DNA from: Deltaproteobacteria bacterium UBA3076
Lineage (GTDB): Bacteria > Desulfobacterota > Dissulfuribacteria > Dissulfuribacterales > UBA3076
Reading direction: 5' to 3'
DNA length: 6,117 bases
NCBI GenBank assembly: GCA_002367355.1
Contig: DFBQ01000177.1
Location: forward strand, 11,517-17,633
In this document: positions 1 to 6,085 of the stretch, in pieces
How the letters are laid out: each line of letters begins with the position of its first letter
Position numbering within the stretch: position 1 is the first letter of the stretch
Program-made: the position numbers and the translations under genes
The notes under the pieces: model-generated
Told to the model about the DNA's origin: nothing
Databases searched by the model: none
What the model saw: the letters and a program-made list of their open reading frames with translations, nothing else

Positions 1-32
1 GACGTTCATCTTTCAATGTAACCTCTGAACTG

Positions 33-66
33 TTATCTTATCTTACCTTACCTTACTTTACCTTAT
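33..66. repeat. Pentanucleotide tandem repeat over the ATPase stop codon
   Basis: About 6.8 units of a 5-bp repeat, read on the plus strand as TTATC, TTATC, TTACC, TTACC, TTACT, TTACC, TTAT. On the minus strand it is GGTAA-like. The ATPase stop TAA (60-58) lies inside the repeat, and the codons before it (Ile-Arg) are also repeat-derived. Because the unit is 5 bp and each contains TAA, the array places stops in all three minus-strand frames. Confidence 0.8.
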
Positions 67-2421
67 GCAGGCCGCCTTAATCTGTTTCAGATCTGTATCT
101 CCCCTTAAGACCTTTTGTATGCCGTCCTGTTTAAGGGTCAACATTCCCTGTTTCATGGCATGCTCCCGTATCTCTCCCACAGGACGTTTTTCCTGTATAA
201 ATTTCTTGAGACCATCATCTGGCACCAGTAGTTCGTAGATTGCAAGCCTGCCTCTGTAGCCGGTCTTGTTGCAATGTTGGCAGCCCTTTGGCCGATAAAG
301 TGTTATTTCATTTAGGTCTGATAACTTTAGGGGTTGAGTTGGATGAAACCCATACTCGTGTATAATATGTTCTTTCTCGTTGTCATCAGGCTCGTAAGCC
401 TCGCGACACTTGGGACAAAGTCTTTTTACAAGTCTCTGTGCCAAGACCCCCAAGAGGGCGTCAGCAAAGTTGAATGGGTCCATTCCCATTCCTAAAAGCC
501 TTGTAACTGTCTCGGGGGCGGAATTGGTATGGAGGGTTGAAAAGACCAGGTGACCTGTCAGGGATGCCTCTATTGCGGTTGTGGCTGTTTCTTCGTCTCG
601 AGTTTCGCCGATCATTATCACATCCGGGTCTGCCCTTAAAAAGGCCCTGAGGACCCGGGCAAAAGTCAGGCCTATACCGGGTCTCACCTGCACCTGACGC
701 AATCCATCCTGCATGATTTCTACAGGATCTTCGGCTGTCCAGATTTTTCTGTCCGGCCGGTTTATATAGCCTAGCGCAGCATGCAGGGTAGTTGTCTTTC
801 CTGACCCGGTAGGACCAACCACCAATATAAGCCCGTAAGGCAACCGCAAAAGCTGTTTTACCTGCTCCATGTTTTGATCAAGGAGCCCTATGCGATCAAT
901 CGGCATGGCCTCGGAAGAGGCCAGTAGCCTGAGTACGATATCTTCGTTGCCTTCAGTTGTGGGAAGTGTGGCTACACGTAATTCCAGGGTTTTACCGGAG
1001 CGAGTCTTGAACTTTATTTTTCCGTCCTGAGGCAGGCGTTTCTCGGCAATGTCAAGGTTGGACATGATCTTGATTCTGGAAATCATGGCCCGCTTGTAGT
1101 TATATGGAATGGTCTGATAATGCATGCAATCGCCATCAATCCTGAAACGCACCAGGGCTCCCCGTTTGCCTGTCAGGGATTCAATGTGAATATCAGAGGC
1201 CCGGCGCTGATAGGCATCCTCTATGGTTTTATTGGCTATCTGTACTACTACGCTATCAGAATCTGATGCTAAGCCACTATCCTCTTCCTCGAACTCCGTA
1301 TCCTCATCAACAACTTCCAGTTGCTCAAACACGTCATCATCAGATCCACCTACGGAATATTTCCCATAGAAATAGTCTATGAATCTGTTGATATCTTCTT
1401 TTAGGGAAACTGCAAATTGAAAGTTTTTGGCCTTAAGGGTCCTTCTTATATTGTCTATTTTTGCTAAGTCATGGGGGTTATCCAGTGCAACTATAAGGGT
1501 TCCTGATTTTTCGCGAATCGGAGCACAGGAGTTGGTCCTGAAAAAATGTTCTTTGATACCGCGCACGCAAGATGGTGTGGTTCCTACTTCCAATTCGTCA
1601 AATTCCACAAAGGGGCATCGATAGTATTCGCCGAGGGAACGGCCAAGCTCTGTCTTGTCTATGCCAAACTGACTTAGCAGGATACTTTCCATGGATTTCT
1701 TTCCCTGTTTGGCCAGTTCTTTGGTCCTGTTGAGTTGTTCTTCAGAGAGGAACTGGTTACGAATCAGATAATAGAACCGGCCATATTTCTGAGCTGTTTG
1801 GGAAAGTTCCTCAAGCCTCTGTTTGGCGTTTCTAAAGGAGGGATCAAGGCGGATAATTTGTTCCAGAGCCTCAATGGCCTTGGGCACCGCGCCGGTTCGT
1901 TCATGGGTAAGTGCCAATTGATATAGTACATCCAGCCGTTCATCCTTGGACAGTTGCGTGTCCTCAAGGGCCTCCTGTAAATATTCAAGGGCCTCAAAAG
2001 GCATATCCAGCCGCAGATATGATTCTCCAATTTTCGATCGAATTATTCCCGGCCTGTATCCTGCTTCAAGTAAGGTTTTAAGCTCCTCTATGGCCTCTGA
2101 ATGAAAGCCCGCATCCATCAGGCCTATACAACCGTTGAATTTATTATCCTGATATTCTTTAAGGTCTTCAGGTTTGAGATCTTCAAGGCTGGTAGTGGAA
2201 TCCGTTTTCCCTGACAGGACTGTTTCCATGCCATCAATCTGAAGTCCTTTCAGGCGGGATTCTACTTCAGTATGGAAGGGGTGGGACTTATCACCTGTCA
2301 GTTTCAGAAGCTCTAAATAAATACGACGAGCTTCTTCACTGAGACCTTGATTATAGTAAAGATCGGCTTCTGCCAACCTGGTTTTAATTAAATTGTCCGA
2401 AGTTGAATTGAGATTATTCAT
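58..2421 (-). CDS. TPR-fused GspE/PilB/MshE-family assembly ATPase (type IV pilus / type II secretion)
   Basis: This cytoplasmic hexameric ATPase should power pilus extension or pseudopilus assembly. Domains in order: TPR-like helical repeats (about 15-60 and 95-207, e.g. the segment around A182-P194), a GspE_N/MshEN-type domain (about 213-352), an acidic linker (360-382), and the T2SSE core (about 388-787). The core has the RRASDIHIE motif (406-414), Walker A GPTGSGKT (536-543), Asp box TAEDPVE (562-568), Walker B region with DPDVIMIGETRD (598-609), His box STLHTN (628-633), and two zinc-site Cys pairs, CPKC (669-672) and CQHC (714-717). At 787 residues it is longer than the roughly 500-570 usual for GspE or PilB because of the TPR extension. 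The ATG overlaps the preceding gene's stop by 8 bp and has no clear Shine-Dalgarno, so translational coupling is likely. The zinc pairs and conserved His box favour an extension-type motor over a PilT retraction motor. PilB, GspE or MshE cannot be told apart here. Confidence 0.95.
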   Translation of the reverse strand: MNNLNSTSDNLIKTRLAEADLYYNQGLSEEARRIYLELLKLTGDKSHPFHTEVESRLKGLQIDGMETVLSGKTDSTTSLEDLKPEDLKEYQDNKFNGCIGLMDAGFHSEAIEELKTLLEAGYRPGIIRSKIGESYLRLDMPFEALEYLQEALEDTQLSKDERLDVLYQLALTHERTGAVPKAIEALEQIIRLDPSFRNAKQRLEELSQTAQKYGRFYYLIRNQFLSEEQLNRTKELAKQGKKSMESILLSQFGIDKTELGRSLGEYYRCPFVEFDELEVGTTPSCVRGIKEHFFRTNSCAPIREKSGTLIVALDNPHDLAKIDNIRRTLKAKNFQFAVSLKEDINRFIDYFYGKYSVGGSDDDVFEQLEVVDEDTEFEEEDSGLASDSDSVVVQIANKTIEDAYQRRASDIHIESLTGKRGALVRFRIDGDCMHYQTIPYNYKRAMISRIKIMSNLDIAEKRLPQDGKIKFKTRSGKTLELRVATLPTTEGNEDIVLRLLASSEAMPIDRIGLLDQNMEQVKQLLRLPYGLILVVGPTGSGKTTTLHAALGYINRPDRKIWTAEDPVEIMQDGLRQVQVRPGIGLTFARVLRAFLRADPDVIMIGETRDEETATTAIEASLTGHLVFSTLHTNSAPETVTRLLGMGMDPFNFADALLGVLAQRLVKRLCPKCREAYEPDDNEKEHIIHEYGFHPTQPLKLSDLNEITLYRPKGCQHCNKTGYRGRLAIYELLVPDDGLKKFIQEKRPVGEIREHAMKQGMLTLKQDGIQKVLRGDTDLKQIKAACIR

Positions 2422-3958
2422 TTGTCAGTGTATTTAAGAGACTTTCCAGCGTTGCCACGGATATTTGTTTGTTCTCTATCTTCAGGTTGCCAATCCATGG
2501 TCCCATACTTTCTGCGGACGGTTTCCATGGACACTCAGGTGTTACAGAAATGGTCTTTAACGGGGTGTCCAGCATAAGGACCAGTCCTTTGTCCTCACGA
2601 CATAGGACTAATACAGTCGGATTGTCTGAGGGCTGAGAGTAGCTGAAAGATGAAATCGATTTTTTTAGTACTGGGAACTCAAATTTTATAAGCTGTGATT
2701 CTTTCTGATTCGACAATTCCCCCTGCATCAATGGCTGAAGCTTTGTCCATGGCCAGGTCTTGAGCTTTTTTAATTTAAAAATTTTCAGCCTATTAAGTCC
2801 TTTTTGGGCCCACCAGGGGGCGGTCCCGGCAAACGCTACATCTTCAGGAGCAAATGCCACTTGCTTTTGGTCCCATTGGGCAACTACAAGTTTATGCCAT
2901 GGGCAAGAAATGCTACTTGATGGTGTTTTTTCTTTTTTATCAATTTCTATGGTGATATCTTCGGTTCGTTGAGCAGCATAATCACGCACATCAACAGATG
3001 GCTCGTAATCGCCGTTTAAGGCCTTTTCCAATATTTCCTTTTGTTTTTCAAGACTGCTTTTAATATTTTGATGAAAATGATGTAGTCTTTCCATCCCCGG
3101 AGTTCGGGCAAGGAGTTTTTCAATTGGTAAAATATAACCTATACAGTCATCAAGGACTTTGATATGGGATTTGACTGCATCTACAAGCACCAGGGGTTCA
3201 GAAAAATCCGGCTCAAGATCATTAACATCCTCAACAAGGCGTTCTGAAACCGCCTCATCGGACACTTCGTGGGCAACCTCAGACACTTCCATGTCTATAG
3301 CTGATTTAAGATCCTTCTTGGCGGATATCAAGAGTTCCTCTTTAGCCTTTGGGTCCTGCTCCTCGTTCCAAACAACTTTTTTTAAAGTATCAAGACCTTT
3401 CTGCAGGGCTTCGGGCCCGGAAGTGGGCATTTTTTCGGGACGGTCCGCTATTCCTTCAAGGGTCCTTATCATAAGATTGAGCAGTTCGTGGAGATTTTTG
3501 TCTGCCTCTATCTTTGGATTTTTCAGGATTGTCTCTACCAGGTTTTTTGCTGATACTACTTGTGTCTGGGTGACCTCCCACTCCAGGGTCAACAACAGTT
3601 GATTGAGTTGGCTGAAGTGTTGTTCCAGATTGACAGCCTCAGTCTCTTCCTCTTCAAGCTCCAGATCCAGCCCTGAATCTAATTCCAACATTTTTTCGTC
3701 AGTGGTAATTTCTGTCTGTTCAGCAGGAGCTTCCATCTCTATGGTATCTGAGAGCTTGATTTCTTCAGAATGCTTTTCTCCCTGACCTACAACCTGAAAA
3801 GACGGCCTCTGATCTGTTTTGTCTTGCGATAAATCCTTTACTTCACTAGTTAAAGGGTCTATTTCTATCTGTCGTGATGCACTAAATAGTTCGTCAATAG
3901 TACTTTCTATGTTTTTAGTGAAATTTTCGGGATCAGGGATTTTTTGTGTCTGATCCAT
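2414..3958 (-). CDS. Acidic helical protein with divergent C-terminal CheW-like domain
   Basis: This 514-residue protein has no signal peptide or membrane segment. Residues 1-110 are hydrophilic and very acidic, ending in an E/D/L-rich run (90-108). Residues 111-225 are helical and contain an LEWEV motif (125-129). A second helical block (253-316) looks like coiled coil. Residues about 352-512 fit a CheW-type beta-barrel fold: a first strand HKLVVAQW, then QVAFAPEDVAFAG (366-378), a PWTKLQPLM stretch (403-411), TVLVLCREDKGLVLMLDTPL (448-467), and a closing GPWIGNLKIENKQISVATLESLL (486-508). The last part resembles the CheW end 'G.a.ldg..i.lldl..Ll'. CheW domains couple receptors to CheA kinases, so a scaffold role is inferred. 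The fold call is by eye and divergent. The start is supported by AAGGAG 7 nt upstream. It lies between mglA-like and ATPase genes and overlaps the latter by 8 bp, pointing to joint expression. Confidence 0.85.
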   Translation of the reverse strand: MDQTQKIPDPENFTKNIESTIDELFSASRQIEIDPLTSEVKDLSQDKTDQRPSFQVVGQGEKHSEEIKLSDTIEMEAPAEQTEITTDEKMLELDSGLDLELEEEETEAVNLEQHFSQLNQLLLTLEWEVTQTQVVSAKNLVETILKNPKIEADKNLHELLNLMIRTLEGIADRPEKMPTSGPEALQKGLDTLKKVVWNEEQDPKAKEELLISAKKDLKSAIDMEVSEVAHEVSDEAVSERLVEDVNDLEPDFSEPLVLVDAVKSHIKVLDDCIGYILPIEKLLARTPGMERLHHFHQNIKSSLEKQKEILEKALNGDYEPSVDVRDYAAQRTEDITIEIDKKEKTPSSSISCPWHKLVVAQWDQKQVAFAPEDVAFAGTAPWWAQKGLNRLKIFKLKKLKTWPWTKLQPLMQGELSNQKESQLIKFEFPVLKKSISSFSYSQPSDNPTVLVLCREDKGLVLMLDTPLKTISVTPECPWKPSAESMGPWIGNLKIENKQISVATLESLLNTLTNE

Positions 3959-3965
3959 GGTTATT

Positions 3966-3971
3966 CTCCTT
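3966..3971 (-). promoter_or_regulatory. Shine-Dalgarno AAGGAG for the CheW-like gene
   Basis: AAGGAG on the minus strand lies 7 nt upstream of the ATG at 3958-3956. It is the strongest ribosome binding site in the minus-strand cluster. Because a 54-bp gap separates this gene from the mglA-like gene, the site suggests independent translation initiation here, unlike the coupled genes on either side. A short inverted pair (TTGAG/CTCAA at 3970-3974 and 3985-3989) touches its edge. Confidence 0.8.
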
Positions 3972-4012
3972 GAGTATTTTTTATCTCAACAACCTGCCTG
4001 AGAGTATTTCCT

Positions 4013-4627
4013 CTAACTTGTTAAAAGATGCTTTGTTGCCACATAGTGGATGGTCCTTTTACTTATTTCCTTCAGGGTTTCAAAGACTCCTATGCCTTTA
4101 GTGGCTGTTGTTTCAAAAATTTTAGTCTTAAGTTCTCTGTTCAGATCCGTTTCAAGCTCTTCTTTAGTCAGTGTGGGTATGGATGTCGGCAATAGATCAC
4201 ATTTGTTGAATTGAAGAATAATCGGGATTTCTTCCAGAGTTAGATTACGTTCAAGAAGATTGCGGTGCAGATCTTGGAGGCTTTCTATGTTTTTTTCATG
4301 GCGTATCTTAAGATAGTCGGCAACAAAGACCAGGCCATCCACACCCTTAAGAACCAGTTTCCTGGTTGCTTCATAAATTGTCTGACCAGGAACGGTGTAA
4401 AGCTGGATTCTTATATCAAAGCCATTTATTTTCCCCAGATTTAAAGGAAGGAGGTCAAAAAAAAGCGTCCTCTCTCCTTTTGTCTCAATGGTCAGCATTT
4501 TGCCCCGGGCTTGATTACTCATGGCATTATATATGTAGAGCAAATTAGTAGTCTTTCCGGATCGTCCGGGACCGTAGTAGATTATCTTGCAGTGTATTTC
4601 CCTTTTGCTGAGATTTATTAGCGCCAT
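4013..4627 (-). CDS. mglA: MglA-type Ras-like small GTPase
   Basis: This 204-residue cytoplasmic GTPase has the length of the MglA family (about 195). In Myxococcus, MglA-GTP marks the leading pole and controls type IV pili and gliding. Visible motifs: the G1 P-loop GPGRSGKTT (19-27) followed by NLLYIY, the GERTLFFDLLPL stretch (51-62) with the Arg at residue 53, YTVPGQ (77-82) with the Gln at residue 82, KGVDGLVFVADY (94-105), the NKCD base-specificity motif (141-144), and ATKGIGVFETL (175-185) in the G5 region. Arg53 and Gln82 match, in position and context, the catalytic residues known from MglA, so it should be able to hydrolyse GTP. The P-loop has RS where Myxococcus MglA has LC. There is no Shine-Dalgarno near the ATG and the upstream roadblock gene stops 6 bp earlier, so translation is probably coupled. 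The roadblock-then-GTPase order is the same as mglBA. Which process it controls is inference. Confidence 0.93.
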   Translation of the reverse strand: MALINLSKREIHCKIIYYGPGRSGKTTNLLYIYNAMSNQARGKMLTIETKGERTLFFDLLPLNLGKINGFDIRIQLYTVPGQTIYEATRKLVLKGVDGLVFVADYLKIRHEKNIESLQDLHRNLLERNLTLEEIPIILQFNKCDLLPTSIPTLTKEELETDLNRELKTKIFETTATKGIGVFETLKEISKRTIHYVATKHLLTS

Positions 4628-4633
4628 ATTTAA

Positions 4634-5032
4634 TTATTTTTGGCCAAATGCCTTTTCTATAGTTTTTGCCAATTGTGCTATTCTTAACCTGATCAAGCCC
4701 AGAGAGACATTGTCTCCGAAAATTGTTACCAGAATTAAGTCAGTGCTTATTCGTGCAACGTGTATGCTGTCTTTTTTCCCTTTGTGAAACAGGAGTGCAA
4801 AGTCATCTTCTCCTATCAGTTTTGCAATCTGTGAAGTAACGCCAAAGTTAGCTGCTGCCAGCGCAGCAATAGATGTAGTGTCCAGATCGTTGATTTTGTG
4901 CCCACAAGCAACTACTATATTGCCCGCTTCATCAATCAAGAGCACAGTATTAACGCCTGCCTTAATAAGGGTATTTTCTATCTGTGTTTTGGTTTCTTCC
5001 AGGACTGAGGCGGTCAGCACTAAATCAGCCAC
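4634..5032 (-). CDS. Roadblock/LC7-domain protein (MglB-like GTPase partner)
   Basis: This small cytoplasmic protein of 132 residues is made almost entirely of one Roadblock/LC7 domain. Visible features are an N-terminal helix (4-25), the strand pair NTVLLIDEAGNIVVACG (28-44), the alanine-rich helix SIAALAAANFGVTSQIAKLIG (54-74), then strands FALLFHKGKKDSIHVARIS (78-96) and LILVTIFG (99-106), and a closing helix (110-129). Homodimeric roadblock proteins such as MglB act as GAPs for MglA, so its partner is probably the GTPase encoded directly downstream. The partnership is inferred from family and order. The start is GTG (5032-5030): an in-frame TAA lies at 5038-5036 with only one codon between, so no longer product is possible. 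A GGAAG sits 8 nt upstream of the GTG. It is shorter than Myxococcus MglB (about 159 residues), lacking much of the C-terminal tail. Confidence 0.9.
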   Translation of the reverse strand: MADLVLTASVLEETKTQIENTLIKAGVNTVLLIDEAGNIVVACGHKINDLDTTSIAALAAANFGVTSQIAKLIGEDDFALLFHKGKKDSIHVARISTDLILVTIFGDNVSLGLIRLRIAQLAKTIEKAFGQK

Positions 5033-5040
5033 GGCTTAAA

Positions 5041-5045
5041 CTTCC
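5041..5045 (-). promoter_or_regulatory. Shine-Dalgarno-like GGAAG for the GTG-started roadblock gene
   Basis: On the minus strand a run of six G followed by AAG ends 8 nt before the GTG at 5032-5030. Together with the in-frame TAA at 5038-5036 it supports the GTG as the true start. Confidence 0.6.
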
Positions 5046-5056
5046 CCCCAAGGCTA

Positions 5057-5191
5057 TTATTCTGTATCAAAGACGCACAAACTCTCAACTGAGACTCCTG
5101 AATTTAAGGCTCTAATGCCTTTATCGACCAGATCATTTAATATGTTAAGGATTTCTGTGGCGGGTCCATTTTTTCTGATCGCAGTATTACC
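5057..5191 (-). other. Unexplained 44-codon open frame upstream of the roadblock gene (possible gene remnant)
   Basis: Between an in-frame TGA (5194-5192) and a double stop TAA-TAG (5059-5054) there are 44 sense codons with no ATG, GTG or early TTG start. The translation looks protein-like: ATEILNILNDLVDKGIRAL would form an amphipathic helix, and the frame closes 21 bp before the roadblock GTG with its ribosome site between, as an upstream operon gene would. An open frame this short can arise by chance. It could be the 3' end of a decayed gene, a gene with a non-standard start, or noise. A run of six A on the minus strand (5173-5168) is a place where a frameshift could have occurred. Confidence 0.25.
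5083..5094. promoter_or_regulatory. Small palindrome TCTCAACTGAGA, possible operator
   Basis: A 5-bp inverted pair (TCTCA/TGAGA) with a 2-bp centre lies about 50 bp upstream of the roadblock start. Its minus-strand copy contains TTGAGA, which resembles a -35 hexamer, although no good -10 lies at the right distance. It also lies inside the unexplained 44-codon open frame, so it may be coding sequence only. Confidence 0.2.
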
Positions 5192-5193
5192 TC

Positions 5194-5222
5194 AAGACAT
5201 TAAACTCAGCGGTCGATATACA
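5194..5222 (+). promoter_or_regulatory. Possible sigma70-type promoter for the HPt-like gene
   Basis: AAGACA (5194-5199) and TATACA (5217-5222) are separated by 17 bp. Each matches four of six consensus bases, but TATACA lacks the important final T. The location, about 50 bp before the start codon, is suitable. Short AT-rich hexamers are common by chance, so this is a weak call. Confidence 0.22.
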
Positions 5223-5262
5223 ACTTATAGATAGATCGGGGTGTTGGATTCCAGGGAGAGCC

Positions 5263-5267
5263 AGGGG
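5263..5267 (+). promoter_or_regulatory. Shine-Dalgarno AGGGG for the HPt-like gene
   Basis: AGGGG lies 5 nt before the ATG at 5273. A second purine-rich copy, AGGGAG, begins at 5253; both are preceded by CC, so CCAGGG occurs twice, 10 bp apart. The nearer copy has the more usual spacing. Confidence 0.65.
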
Positions 5268-5272
5268 ATATT

Positions 5273-6085
5273 ATGAATCAGTTAGATCAGGAAATTTGGC
5301 GGAATTTTGTTGTTGAAGTCGAGGGAAACCTCCATGAGATAGAATCAAACCTGTTGCTATTCGAACAGGAGTCTCACAACTCTTCTCTTCTGAATGAATG
5401 TTTTCGTAATATGCAAAGTATAAAAGGTGCAGCGGACCATGTGGGCCTTGAACAAATAGCCACACTTGCTCATAGTATGGTAAATCTGTTTGATAAGGTC
5501 CGTCAGGGTAGTTTGGTCTTTACAGAAGATGTTATTAACCTGGTTTTTTCAAGGCTGGATCGATTGCAGAAGCTGGTGCAAGAAGTAGCAGAAAAGAATG
5601 CGGCATTCAGCAGTGTATCAGAGAATGTTGAAGATCAGAACGCCATACTCTTTGATTTACGGTCGGAGAAGGTCGATTCTGACGCACGTGAAGCAACTCC
5701 AGGCCATGATTCAGGATTATCGAATCGACAGGCCTGGAATGCGATAAAGGCTACGGACAGAGCAATTACTCCTTTGTTCTCAAAAGAGATATCCGAGCCT
5801 CTGGCCAATGTGCCTGACTGGCCTGAGGAGAAATGGTTGTCTGCCAGTCAGGATGCAATAAAAAGCCTAAGGGCGTTTGTAAAATACATGGATTACGGTG
5901 AGGTAGCGGCAGCTCTTGACGAGTGGGAAGAGAGACTGGTCGAGGCCCTTTCAACAAGCTACGGCAGCAATAGTTTTGATCCGGGTCCACTGAGACAGAT
6001 ATGGTTGAGACTGGTAGATCTGCTTCCCGGGCTTGTTGGTGATAAGATGATCGAAACTGGAAATTCGAAATCCGAAATTAGGTAA
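5273..6085 (+). CDS. HPt (CheA N-terminal-like) domain protein lacking the phospho-accepting His
   Basis: This 270-residue protein has no CheA kinase, dimerisation or CheW domain. Residues about 1-107 form an HPt four-helix bundle: IWRNFVVEVEGNLHEIESNLL, FRNMQSIKGAADHVGL (44-59), IATLAHSMVNLFDKVRQGSL, and a fourth helix (85-107). The SIKG signature is intact, but the residue before it, normally His, is Gln48 (CAA at 5414-5416). Phosphotransfer by this site is therefore not expected. Residues 110-180 are polar and probably a linker. Residues 182-255 (Trp-rich WPEEKW, then amphipathic helices) look helical, but I do not recognise them. The last residues are encoded by a GAAATTC-type repeat, so the C-terminus may be secondary. 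The start has AGGGG 5 nt upstream. The gene is transcribed away from the mglA-like cluster. A binding or scaffolding role in that pathway is inference. Confidence 0.85.
   Translation: MNQLDQEIWRNFVVEVEGNLHEIESNLLLFEQESHNSSLLNECFRNMQSIKGAADHVGLEQIATLAHSMVNLFDKVRQGSLVFTEDVINLVFSRLDRLQKLVQEVAEKNAAFSSVSENVEDQNAILFDLRSEKVDSDAREATPGHDSGLSNRQAWNAIKATDRAITPLFSKEISEPLANVPDWPEEKWLSASQDAIKSLRAFVKYMDYGEVAAALDEWEERLVEALSTSYGSNSFDPGPLRQIWLRLVDLLPGLVGDKMIETGNSKSEIR
6060..6080 (+). repeat. Heptamer repeat GAAATTC/GAAATCC/GAAATTA at the end of the HPt-like gene
   Basis: Three consecutive 7-bp units, GAAATTC, GAAATCC and GAAATTA, encode most of the last residues (NSKSEIR) of the HPt-like protein, 2 bp before its TAA. 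I recall low-complexity heptamer arrays of this kind scattered in deltaproteobacterial and some other genomes, usually between genes; that is memory, not a search. Here the array has run into, or ended, the reading frame. Confidence 0.65.

Noticed and set aside
1427..1926. Plus-strand open frames of about 65 codons opposite the ATPase gene
   Set aside because: The minus-strand frame has a full, well-conserved ATPase; these are short and have no independent support.
58..2421. PilT-type retraction ATPase as an alternative for the large ATPase
   Set aside because: The MshEN-type N-domain and the two Cys pairs (669-672, 714-717) are features of GspE/PilB/MshE and are absent from PilT.
3159..3785. 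Two adjacent plus-strand open frames (147 and 60 codons) opposite the CheW-like gene
   Set aside because: They are serine/arginine-rich antisense shadows of the acidic, glutamate-rich coding strand, with no ribosome site or recognisable domain.
3970..3989. Inverted pair TTGAG/CTCAA around an AT-rich 10-base loop before the CheW-like gene
   Set aside because: The stem is only 5 bp with a long loop, so too weak for a terminator or a convincing translation switch, though it touches the ribosome site.
5106..5121. Hairpin AAGGC-TCTAAT-GCCTT in the divergent region
   Set aside because: A 5-bp stem followed by only three T before the sequence becomes mixed; not a credible intrinsic terminator.
5273..6085. 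Full CheA histidine kinase
   Set aside because: Only the HPt-like domain is present; no dimerisation, ATP-binding N/G box or CheW-like region is visible before the stop.
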